47,627 nucleotides of DNA from CAYYNQ01 sp964473105. Lineage in GTDB: Bacteria > Sumerlaeota > Sumerlaeia > MVZB01. The notes beneath the pieces were generated by a model, which saw only the letters and a list, made by a program, of their open reading frames with translations, was not told the DNA's origin and made no database searches. How positions within the stretch are numbered: the first letter of the stretch is position 1; the number at the start of each line of letters is the position of its first letter. This document shows positions 32,947-41,624 of the stretch, piece by piece. The stretch spans positions 1-47,627 of the forward strand of contig CAYYNQ010000010.1 in assembly GCA_964473105.1 (NCBI GenBank), given 5' to 3'. The translations under genes and the position numbers were made by a program.

Positions 32947-35900
32947 TCAACCAATGCACAACACCTGTCCATCGGCCAGGGTCACCAGTATCCGTCCGTC
33001 CCCATGGACCGCAAGTCCCCAAGATACCGGTGCGGCGGGCAGGGGTTGAATCCAGAGTATTCCGCCGGTCTCGATATCGATTGCAAAGACCTCCTGTGAA
33101 TTGGCCACAACGATCGCATTCCTGCAGACTGCGAGTGCAACCGTCCCGTCAAAACCCTGTTCACGGCCCTCCAGCCAGCGTGCGTTGTAATAACGCTGGT
33201 TCTGATGGGTGGGGGGGGAGCTGACCTGGCAGCTGGTTTCCCACAGTGGTTTATACTCGGGGATGTCAAAGACCCGGGGATTCTTGAGGAAACTCCCGGC
33301 CCAGCCGGTCAGGAACTGCAGGGCCTCGTTTCCGGTACCGCGTGCGAAGCAGAGGACCTTGTCCATCGGCAGGGGTGTCCCCTGGTCACCGCCCTGGACA
33401 TTGCGGTACGTGATCCATGCGATATCGCGTTCACCCGTTGAAGCGAGCAGCATCTTGTTGTACACGCGGTATTCGTAAACAGGATAATCCGGATCTGAAT
33501 ATAACGGCTTACCGCTGACGTGCACCCTGTCCCCGACCAGGTAGAGTTCCGATCCACGGTGACTTTTCTCAATCGTGTTATGCGGGTCCATTTCACGGAC
33601 CGGCGTCGGGTTATTCAGGCATTGCCCTGTCGCGATGTCATAGATGGCCGGCGAGACGGCGTTGCCGCCGGCGAGGTGGAGCTTGCCCTCATGCAGCAGC
33701 ATATGACCCTGGACGCTCACGCCGCAGTTGGCAACCGGGTCCAGATGCCCCGAGGAATTATTCTGCCATCGGATATCGCCTGTTGTCGCGTCCAGCGCAT
33801 AGACATGAGTTCCGTCATAATTCAGGATTCCCGCCGCAACGTAGGCGATACCATCCTCAACCAGAACACCGCTCGCGGCAGGCCAGGTCGAAAGCAATGA
33901 ACCATAGACCATGATTTTGCGTTCCTCGGGTGCAGCCTGGAATTTCCATAACAATCTGCCGCTGGCCGCCTCAATGGCGTAAACCCAGCCGTCACCCGAC
34001 CCGACATACACACGGCCCTGCCAGTAAGTCGGGGGGTATTGGATTGCGCCACCGGTATACATTGTCCAGCGGGTCTTTCCGGTGGAGATATCAAGGGCCC
34101 GGACGATCCCATCGGCCCCTCCAACAAATGACAGTCCGCCTGCGGTAATGGGGGCTGTGAGTGTCGTTTGAACGAATGGTGATGTATTCCAGAGCAGGTC
34201 GACCGTTGCCGGTATGGTTGCTGATGAAGTGACATCGCATCGATTGTTGGCGCGAAATGTCGGCCAGTCAGCCGCCGACTCAGGGAGCTTCTCGACCGCA
34301 GTCCCGTCCCCATCATACCGCTCAAGGCGTTCGCTGAGGATCACCTCAGGTTCAAAGTCAAAATCCCCCGCAGGCCCAAGAGAGGCGATCCCTGTGATCG
34401 TGAGATGGCAGTCGCAGACCCAGGGCCACCAGTAAAGCAATCCGTTTGCCACCGTCACGCCATCGCTGCATGAGGGCCGCATCGGCGAGATCCAGCGTTG
34501 TTGTTTGTCATCCAGGTCGAACCGCACGGTGCCATCCCATGTTTTGCAGAAAATACCGTCGATCGAACTTGTCACCTGTACACAGGCCAGGCGTCCAATT
34601 TTCAACTCCTCGATGATCTCACCGGTGAGCAGGTCGAATTTCTTGCTCATATAGTCTTTCAATTTCTGATTCGCCCCGCCAAGGCCGTAGGCCGCATCAT
34701 CGCGCAGGATCATGTAGAAGTTGTGAGTCGGATCCTCCCAGAGGACGCTGCCGTCCCGGGTCGACACGGCGAGCAGTTTCGACATGGGCGGCCCGGCGAA
34801 ATACAGCGCATCATCGGTACACCGGGCATAGACCACGCTCTTCCATGCAATCCAGCCGTCCCAGCGCTTGTTCTGGTAATCCCCGAACGCCTCAAACAAT
34901 TCCGGAGTGGTCTCAGGGGTTCTGCGCCAGATCGTCGAGCCATCCGCGGCATCCAGGCAGGCAAGATACGAACCGAAACGAAAGATGTAAATGCGGCCGT
35001 TTTTCATGCATAACGCACGGCTGTCCATGGGCTCGTCCTCATGGTGGCGCCAGAGGATTTTTTTTGTCTTCGGGTCGATGGCCAGCAGGTCGTTCCCGAA
35101 ACCCCACGGGTGTTCATCCTGATAGAATCCCTTGGTGAAATGCGCACCCCACCCGTGATGCCGTTCCCGCCAGCGTTTGGTTGGGTCCTTCTGTTCCTGT
35201 TCGCCGATCAGCGCATAAAGGATGTCGTTTTCCATGGCCATCCATTTCCAGAATGTCCCACCTGCCATCTCGATGGGCGGGATGATTTCATCCTCGAGTC
35301 GACCGGTAAGAGCATCGATCATCTTGCAGGACTTGTCATCGCCATGAAAGAGGGTGTCCGGCGTGGCGATCAGGGTGTTGCGCCGGATCATCAGGCCCGG
35401 TGTCATGTTGCGTTTCCAGAGGAGGGTTCCATTATATCCGTTGAAACCCACGAGCGTATTGAGCCAGGGTTCCTCCCGCACATGGACCGCCGAGTCGCCG
35501 AACGCCTTGAACACCCGGCCCGCCGATGCAACGGTCACCTGGGGCAGGGGAGCCCAGCGCGGGTCGGCAAGAAACTGTGTCAGATAAGGGGCACGGGCAA
35601 GCTGGTCGGTCGAGGCGGGATTATTATCCGGCCCGTGATAGGGATGACTCCAGTCTTCGGCCCCCTCAAGATACGGCTTGACCAATTCTTTCCCGGGCAG
35701 GAAGGCCAATCCGCCGGGACGGAGGATGCGTAATGCCTCAGCCTCAATGAAATTCGTTATCTCACCGGCCACAATGACGGCATCGGCCAGGTTGTCGGCC
35801 AGGTGGATACGATCCACGCTTCCCCTTTCAACGTAAACACGGGTTCCGTAAAAACCGGCCTTGTCCATTGCTCGTCGCACGGTTTCAACGTCCTTGTTTC

Positions 35901-36108
35901 GGACCAACTGGAGATAGATCAACATTTCACTGGACCGGGCGAGGGCCAATGAAAGTTCTCCGTTGACGTCACCGATCACCGCACAGACGCCCCGGGAGGT
36001 ATCCATGCGCTGGAGAATATGGCCGGCCTTTTCATGGGGTGCGGTTGCATCGGCATGGGTGGCAACGGCCAAGCAGGGAAGTAACAAAATGAGATGTCTG
36101 ATTTTCAT
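32947..36108 (-). CDS. Secreted PQQ-type beta-propeller with methyltransferase-like head (B)
   Basis: A 1,053-residue paralogue of the protein at 4660-7794 and of the adjacent one at 36122. The signal peptide is MKIRHLILLLPCLAVATHADA. A Rossmann-like head has VCAVIGDVNGELSLALA and EALRILRPGGLAFL, closer to the SAM-methyltransferase pattern than copy A. DWSHPYHGPDNN then leads into two propeller regions. The WPWVCDCHLTITG motif is conserved in all copies. The C-terminal part has an extra stretch (around SSPPTHQNQRYYNARWLEGR) absent from A and C. It starts 13 bp after the stop of copy C, so the two are co-transcribed. Function is unknown; soluble quinoprotein activity or a scaffold role are both possible. 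Confidence 0.8.
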   Translation of the reverse strand: MKIRHLILLLPCLAVATHADATAPHEKAGHILQRMDTSRGVCAVIGDVNGELSLALARSSEMLIYLQLVRNKDVETVRRAMDKAGFYGTRVYVERGSVDRIHLADNLADAVIVAGEITNFIEAEALRILRPGGLAFLPGKELVKPYLEGAEDWSHPYHGPDNNPASTDQLARAPYLTQFLADPRWAPLPQVTVASAGRVFKAFGDSAVHVREEPWLNTLVGFNGYNGTLLWKRNMTPGLMIRRNTLIATPDTLFHGDDKSCKMIDALTGRLEDEIIPPIEMAGGTFWKWMAMENDILYALIGEQEQKDPTKRWRERHHGWGAHFTKGFYQDEHPWGFGNDLLAIDPKTKKILWRHHEDEPMDSRALCMKNGRIYIFRFGSYLACLDAADGSTIWRRTPETTPELFEAFGDYQNKRWDGWIAWKSVVYARCTDDALYFAGPPMSKLLAVSTRDGSVLWEDPTHNFYMILRDDAAYGLGGANQKLKDYMSKKFDLLTGEIIEELKIGRLACVQVTSSIDGIFCKTWDGTVRFDLDDKQQRWISPMRPSCSDGVTVANGLLYWWPWVCDCHLTITGIASLGPAGDFDFEPEVILSERLERYDGDGTAVEKLPESAADWPTFRANNRCDVTSSATIPATVDLLWNTSPFVQTTLTAPITAGGLSFVGGADGIVRALDISTGKTRWTMYTGGAIQYPPTYWQGRVYVGSGDGWVYAIEAASGRLLWKFQAAPEERKIMVYGSLLSTWPAASGVLVEDGIAYVAAGILNYDGTHVYALDATTGDIRWQNNSSGHLDPVANCGVSVQGHMLLHEGKLHLAGGNAVSPAIYDIATGQCLNNPTPVREMDPHNTIEKSHRGSELYLVGDRVHVSGKPLYSDPDYPVYEYRVYNKMLLASTGERDIAWITYRNVQGGDQGTPLPMDKVLCFARGTGNEALQFLTGWAGSFLKNPRVFDIPEYKPLWETSCQVSSPPTHQNQRYYNARWLEGREQGFDGTVALAVCRNAIVVANSQEVFAIDIETGGILWIQPLPAAPVSWGLAVHGDGRILVTLADGQVLCIG

Positions 36109-36121
36109 CGATAACGATCCT

Positions 36122-39100
36122 TCAGTTTTGCGTATGCGCGGCCTCGGTGGCCGCTAACTGGCGCGGGTCACGGCCAAAGCCCAGGACCCGACCGTCTTCA
36201 AGTGAAATAATGGCCCGTCCATCGCGGTCGATGGCAAGTCCCCAGGGGATCGGTGGCGCCGGCAATGACTGGATCCACAGGATCCCGCCGCCGTTGAGGT
36301 TCAGGGCCATGAGTTCTGTGCGGTTGGCAACCAATACCGCATTTTTACTGACGGCCAGGGCGGTTGTCCCATGACACTCGCGTTCCCAGAGGGGTTTCAG
36401 CTCCGGAGAATTTAACAGCGGAGATGGTTGGGACCAGAGCCCGCGATTGGTCATGTAACTTTCCTTGAACGCAGCGAGATATTTTCCCGCCGGATTTTCC
36501 TCGGATTGCTTGAAGCACATGACCTTGTCCATGGGTGCCGAGGCGCTGGGGACGTTGCCCTGTACACTGCGATAATGCACCCATCCGATATCCCGTCCGC
36601 CGCTGGATGCATGAAGGATCCGGTTGAGGGTTTTAAACTCATAGACCGGGATTTGCGGGTCCGAGTAGAACGGTTTGCCACTGACGTGAACCGTGTTATC
36701 AAACAGGAAAAGCTCCGAACCGCGCGGACTGTTCTCAACCGTCGCGTTGGGCTCCATTTCACGGATCGGCCCCGGGTCGTTGAGGCAGATTCCATCGGTG
36801 ATATCGTAGACCGCCGGTGAAGCGACCGTGCCACCGGCCATGTAGAGCTTTCCATCATGAAGCAGCAGGTGCCCCTGGACACTGACCCCGGTGCGTGCCT
36901 CGGGATCCAGATGGCCCGAGGTGGTGTTTTTCCATTGGACCGATCCGGTCACTGCGTCGAGTGCGTAGACATATGTCCCGTCATAGTTGAGGATTCCTGC
37001 GCCTGTGTAGGCTGTTCCGTCTTCGACCAATACGCCGCTGGCGGCCGGCCAGGTCGAGAGGAGGGTGCCAAAGACCGGGATCTTGCGCGGGTAGGGCGCC
37101 GCCTGGAAACGCCACAATTGAGCCCCGCTTTGCGCTTCATAAGCGTAGACCCATCCATCGCCGGAGCCGACGTATACCCGCCCCTGTTCATAGGTCGGTG
37201 AATAACGTATTTCGCCGCCCGTATAGGCCTTCCAGCGTGGTTGACCGGTGGACGCGTCCCAGGCGTGCACGATGCCGTCCGAGCCGCTGACAAAGACCAG
37301 GCCGCCGGCTGCAATCGGAGCCGTCGGCCGGACGGGATGCCTGGGCGAGTATACCCAGAGCTGTTCGCTTGTTTCCGGCACAACGGCCCTTGAGGTCAGG
37401 CTGCGGGTGTTGTCGGCCCGATACGTCGGCCAGTCGGCCTCCGAATCGGTCATGGTTGCGACTTCCGGGGTGGCGGTGCCGGACCTTTCCAGTCGGCTCA
37501 ACGGGCTGATGTGGGGATTGAAATCAAAATCTCCGGCCGGACCAAGTCCCGAGACCCCCGTTATGGACAAATGACAGTCACATACATGGGGCCAGGAATA
37601 GATCAGGCCATTGGCGATGGTGACGCCGTCGTTGCACTGGGGACGCATCGGTGAAATCCACCGCGACTTTTCGCTGGCGATATCAAAGCGGGTGGTTCCC
37701 TCGTTGGCGCGCATGAAGATCCCGTCGATCGATCCGGTTGCACGTGTGCACGCCTGGCGACCGACTTTCAATTCCGCCAGCACTTCCCCCGTCAGGAGAT
37801 CCAGTTTCCTGCTCATCAAGTCCCTTTGTTTGTTCACGCCTCCGCCGATCCCGTAAAGTCCGTCGTCACGCAGGATCAGGTAATAGTTATGGGTCGGGTT
37901 CTCCCACAGCACGCGACCGTCCCCGGCCGAAACGGCCAGGAGCTTCTGCAGGGGCATTCCGCTGAAGAACAACACATCGTTGCTGCAGCGGAGGTAAGGG
38001 GCGGTTTTCCAGGCCGTCCATCCGTCCCAGGATTTCTCGTTCACCTCGCCGAAGGCCTCGAACAGGTCCGGTGCTGTCTCGGCGGTCTTGCGCCATAGCA
38101 CTTCACCGCTTTCCGTATCGAGGCATGTGAGGAGGGATTCGAGTCGAAAGAGGAAGAGGCGCCCGTTTTTCATGACCATGGCGCGGCTGTCAACAGGCTC
38201 TTCCTCGGTGTAATGCCAGAGCACCTCCCCGGACTTGACGTCGATCGCCAGGATGTCACGGCCAAACCCCCAGGGGTATTTCTTCTGCGTGAATCCCCTG
38301 CCCCCAAGCTGATTTCCGCCCCAGCCGTGTCCCAGATTACGCCAGCGTGGGACACGGTCCTTCTGCTCCTGCCCGCCAATCAGGGCGTAAAGCACGCCGT
38401 CCTCCAGTGCCATCCACTTCCAAAACGTCCCGCCGGAAACTTCCGGCGACGGGGCAATTTCGCCCTTGATCCGGCCCGTTTGCGCGTCGATCAGTTTGCA
38501 GGACTTGTCATCAGCCAGGTAAAGCGTGTCAGGCGTGGCGATGATCGTGTTGCGCAGGACCATGATCCCGGGCATTATTTTACGCTTCCACAGGAGCGTC
38601 CCGTTGTAACCGTTGAACGCCGCCAGGGTATTGAGCAATGATTCCTCCCGTTCATGGGGAGCCGAATCACCGAAAATCTTGAAGATCCGTCCTGCCGATG
38701 ATACGGCCACCTGCGGCACGGGCGCCCAGCGTGGTTCGGCCAGGAATTGTGTCAGATAGGGCGCACGGGCGACCTGGTCGCTTGATTGCGGGTTGTTGTC
38801 GGGGCCGTGAAATGGGTAGGCCCAATCGTCGACACCTTCGGGTTCGGGCTTGACCAGCATCCGGTCCCCCAACAAGGCCCTGCCGCGCGGGCGCAGGACC
38901 CGCAATGCCTCACGCTCCCTCAACTTCGATGTGGTCTCGTCCACGACGACCACGGCATCGGCCAGATGATCGGCCAGGTGGATGTGTGTCGGCGAACCCT
39001 TTTCCACAAAAATTCGCGTTCCATAAAGGCCCTCCTTGTCCACTGCTCGTCGTGTGCTTTCAACCTCATCCCCGCGTGGCAACTGCAGATAGATCATCAG

Positions 39101-39289
39101 ATCACTCGATCGTGCCAGTTCCACGGACATTTCACCTGTCGCATCGCCGAGTACCACGCAGATACCACGCGACACGCCAATCCGTTTCAGGATATCTTTC
39201 GCGGTCGTGGAAGCTTCACTGCCCATCGGTAAAACCAGAAGGATGAAGGCCGTGATCCAGGCACCGGCTAATCTACGGGATGCATTCAT
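36122..39289 (-). CDS. Secreted PQQ-type beta-propeller with methyltransferase-like head (C)
   Basis: A 1,055-residue paralogue, first gene of the minus-strand operon C-B-sulfotransferase. The ATG at 39289 is preferred to an upstream in-frame start at 39340 because GGAGA lies just before it and the signal peptide (MNASRRLAGAWITAFILLVLPMGSEA) then begins at residue 1. The head carries ICVVLGDATGEMSVELA and EALRVLRPRGRALLG. Propeller repeats include AWDASTGQPRWK and YAYEAQSGAQLW. The VCDCH motif follows RPQCNDGVTIANGL. It is closer to copy A than to B in the head region. Three copies of such large proteins within 35 kb suggest a dedicated role rather than housekeeping. Confidence 0.8.
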   Translation of the reverse strand: MNASRRLAGAWITAFILLVLPMGSEASTTAKDILKRIGVSRGICVVLGDATGEMSVELARSSDLMIYLQLPRGDEVESTRRAVDKEGLYGTRIFVEKGSPTHIHLADHLADAVVVVDETTSKLREREALRVLRPRGRALLGDRMLVKPEPEGVDDWAYPFHGPDNNPQSSDQVARAPYLTQFLAEPRWAPVPQVAVSSAGRIFKIFGDSAPHEREESLLNTLAAFNGYNGTLLWKRKIMPGIMVLRNTIIATPDTLYLADDKSCKLIDAQTGRIKGEIAPSPEVSGGTFWKWMALEDGVLYALIGGQEQKDRVPRWRNLGHGWGGNQLGGRGFTQKKYPWGFGRDILAIDVKSGEVLWHYTEEEPVDSRAMVMKNGRLFLFRLESLLTCLDTESGEVLWRKTAETAPDLFEAFGEVNEKSWDGWTAWKTAPYLRCSNDVLFFSGMPLQKLLAVSAGDGRVLWENPTHNYYLILRDDGLYGIGGGVNKQRDLMSRKLDLLTGEVLAELKVGRQACTRATGSIDGIFMRANEGTTRFDIASEKSRWISPMRPQCNDGVTIANGLIYSWPHVCDCHLSITGVSGLGPAGDFDFNPHISPLSRLERSGTATPEVATMTDSEADWPTYRADNTRSLTSRAVVPETSEQLWVYSPRHPVRPTAPIAAGGLVFVSGSDGIVHAWDASTGQPRWKAYTGGEIRYSPTYEQGRVYVGSGDGWVYAYEAQSGAQLWRFQAAPYPRKIPVFGTLLSTWPAASGVLVEDGTAYTGAGILNYDGTYVYALDAVTGSVQWKNTTSGHLDPEARTGVSVQGHLLLHDGKLYMAGGTVASPAVYDITDGICLNDPGPIREMEPNATVENSPRGSELFLFDNTVHVSGKPFYSDPQIPVYEFKTLNRILHASSGGRDIGWVHYRSVQGNVPSASAPMDKVMCFKQSEENPAGKYLAAFKESYMTNRGLWSQPSPLLNSPELKPLWERECHGTTALAVSKNAVLVANRTELMALNLNGGGILWIQSLPAPPIPWGLAIDRDGRAIISLEDGRVLGFGRDPRQLAATEAAHTQN

Positions 39290-39320
39290 GTTATCGTCTC
39301 CAATAGCGGCGACTGCCCCA

Positions 39321-39416
39321 GTTATCGATCCGCAAGCCAAATCATATGAGGGTCAGGTGAATGGTTTCTACAGGGATCCATCCGGTGGAGCAGTATTGCA
39401 TGAAACATCCCGATAA
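39321..39416 (+). pseudogene. Possible remnant of a GH127-like gene 3' end
   Basis: On the plus strand this intergenic segment reads VIDPQAKSYEGQVNGFYRD, then PSGGAVLHETSR and a stop. Intact paralogues have VSIDPPGKYLSLY near the same place, followed by YR..GG.TLYREVTR. The IDP..K block and the YR...G..L..E..R spacing fit, and ATCGATCCGC is shared at DNA level, but there is a three-residue insertion and the final FIP..FDWW is missing. This is weaker than the two other remnants. Confidence 0.35.
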
Positions 39417-39575
39417 AACCAGTCCATTCACGGGCAAAGACCTGATCCACCATCCCGCGGGTGGTTCTTTCGACAGGTCCGCACGATGATATTTTTTTGC
39501 TCCAAACTCTCCCCCCTTTAGTGTTAAATTACGTCGATTATGTCATTGTGATCTGGCTGCCGGCGGGAGAGGGAA

Positions 39576-41612
39576 ATGTCTTGTTTCAAGCTTCATCCTC
39601 GATTTGGGAGATCGTCCTGGACGCGTTTGACCGCCTTGGCCATGTTATGGGTTCTCGGGGGGGGCGATGGGTTCAACCTTGGCGCGGCCGACACGGACGA
39701 GCTCGCGGTTGAACCGCGCCCGCCTGAAACGCGTGTCGCGAAAACCAACTGGGGGGTGTTGACGGTCGAGGATATCGTCAAGTATCACCCGGCCCAGCCC
39801 GTGAAGCTCAATTTCATTGATCAGGACGACATTCCTGCCCTGTCCAGCCGGAAGCTGTATGAGATCACCGACTGGATTGCCAAGTGCATGGCTGCCGAGG
39901 AGGAAATCGCCAGCCTGGTGAATCCGGAATCCAAGTCATTTATTGAAAAATACTCCGAGGATGAGTGGACGCGGGAGTTGGGCCGCCATCTCAGTGAAAC
40001 GCATGTGGACGCACGGGTCACGGAACCAACCGAGGCCGCGATCAGGGCCTATTATCAGGACCATTCATTCGAATTTCCCCAGAAGTACGAGTTCTATATC
40101 CGGCATCTGGTCCTGCTTACATTCAAGCTCTACATTGTCCAAAAGAGCGATATCAAAACCAATGATGTCGGGGATCTGGATTCCATCGTTGGGCGATTAT
40201 GTGGTGACCCTGCCCTGCGAAGGTTGGTCTTTTCCGACCTGGTCCATCGCCCCCCGCGTCATGAGGAGGACAAGCCTTTCAGGCCGCTGTTTCCTGGTGA
40301 GCGTTTGCTGGTGCCGATGGTCGGGGCAGAGTTGGGGGCGGTTCGTCGGCGCATGGAGGACATACTCAGGGAATTGGACGCGGGGGCCAGCTTCAAGGAG
40401 TTGGCCGACAAATACTCCGAATCCGACCACAAGGGTCGCGTATCCGGTCCGTTGCCGACCAAAGGGATGCTTGAGTCGGGTGTCCAGGACCTTATCGATA
40501 CGGTCAAGCGGACCCCCGTGGGGGGTATTTCACCCATTATCAAGACCCATCATGGCTACCAGGTGCTGGAAGTCGTCTCGAAAAAGGAGAGGGGGACCAA
40601 GCCACTGGAGGAAGTGCGTGATCTGGTTCGACGCAAGATCATTGCCCATCAACAGGCCACGTTCTGGGGCGAGATCGAGGAAATGCAGATGCGTGACCCT
40701 GATCTCAGCATTGCATACGACCTGATTGCCCGTGGCTATAAGTTGACCACAGACACGGTGATTGCCCGGATTGGCGAGAGGCAGATCCTCTGGCAGAGCC
40801 TAAGGGACATCTGGGTGGAGCATGGCCAGCCCGAGGGACATCAGGAGATCCGGGAAATCCTGAAAACCCTGGACTCCCTTCAGGCAGCGTTGATCAATAG
40901 CTGGGCCGAACCGATGCTCGATCATGAATACACCGGTCTGGCTCAGCAACTCGGCAGAAGACGCACCGTGATGGTTGGTGAAATGGTGATGCGTTCACGG
41001 GCCGCAGATAAGGCCAAGGCACGGATTACCCCGGAGATGCGTGGGGAATATTACGAGCGAAACAAGCAGTCAGCGTATGTTGTGCCACGAAAAATCGGTT
41101 TTCGTAGCATTGAAATGACCATGATGGGTCTTGTCGAACGCAGGCTGCTCAAGCACGAGGCAGCCCGGGCAGAGGCGCTGGCAGAGCTTGCTCTGTCGCT
41201 TGCCGAGATTTTGGAGGACGTGAAAAGCCCCGAGGATTTCATGGCCTGGGCCGAACTCGTGAACCAGGAGTTGCGTGCCCGCGGGAAACGGCCGTTCGAA
41301 TCCATCGAGCCCCGGGAGCTCAGGGTGGTCCCGATCAAATACCGTGAACCGCTCGCCGGACTCGATCCGGGAAAGTGGTCAAGGCCCTTTGTCCTGGGTC
41401 CTGACCGGGTGGCTGCCGTGCTGCTTACCGAGCGCGTGCCGGGGAGGATTCTGGCCATGGAGGAGGTTCTTGACAAGATCGACCAGGAACTGACGATGCG
41501 TCTTGTGTCCGCGGCAGAGGCAGATGTGGAAGCGGAGTTGGAACACATGACCGGATTCAAGTTTCTGCTTCCATTGGAAGATCCTTCAGAAGATCAGCCC
41601 GGCGATTCGTGA
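39576..41612 (+). CDS. Exported SurA/PpiC-type peptidyl-prolyl isomerase (copy 2)
   Basis: A 678-residue paralogue of the protein at 20824. After the export signal (SSWTRLTALAMLWVLGG), the N-terminal helical part shares DARVTEPTEAAIRAYYQ and YIRHLVLL with copy 1. The rotamase domain lies around residues 266-345, with FKELADKYSES and GGISPIIKTHHGYQVLEVV. A second helical half ends in MTGFKFLLPLED, matching GVRFVLND in copy 1. A GGGAGAGGGA ribosome site precedes the ATG. It is divergent from the PQQ-propeller operon, and its stop is 12 bp from the FG-GAP gene. The repeated pairing of this family with large exported proteins suggests a dedicated folding helper. Confidence 0.75.
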   Translation: MSCFKLHPRFGRSSWTRLTALAMLWVLGGGDGFNLGAADTDELAVEPRPPETRVAKTNWGVLTVEDIVKYHPAQPVKLNFIDQDDIPALSSRKLYEITDWIAKCMAAEEEIASLVNPESKSFIEKYSEDEWTRELGRHLSETHVDARVTEPTEAAIRAYYQDHSFEFPQKYEFYIRHLVLLTFKLYIVQKSDIKTNDVGDLDSIVGRLCGDPALRRLVFSDLVHRPPRHEEDKPFRPLFPGERLLVPMVGAELGAVRRRMEDILRELDAGASFKELADKYSESDHKGRVSGPLPTKGMLESGVQDLIDTVKRTPVGGISPIIKTHHGYQVLEVVSKKERGTKPLEEVRDLVRRKIIAHQQATFWGEIEEMQMRDPDLSIAYDLIARGYKLTTDTVIARIGERQILWQSLRDIWVEHGQPEGHQEIREILKTLDSLQAALINSWAEPMLDHEYTGLAQQLGRRRTVMVGEMVMRSRAADKAKARITPEMRGEYYERNKQSAYVVPRKIGFRSIEMTMMGLVERRLLKHEAARAEALAELALSLAEILEDVKSPEDFMAWAELVNQELRARGKRPFESIEPRELRVVPIKYREPLAGLDPGKWSRPFVLGPDRVAAVLLTERVPGRILAMEEVLDKIDQELTMRLVSAAEADVEAELEHMTGFKFLLPLEDPSEDQPGDS

Positions 41613-41624
41613 AGAGAGCAGTTG

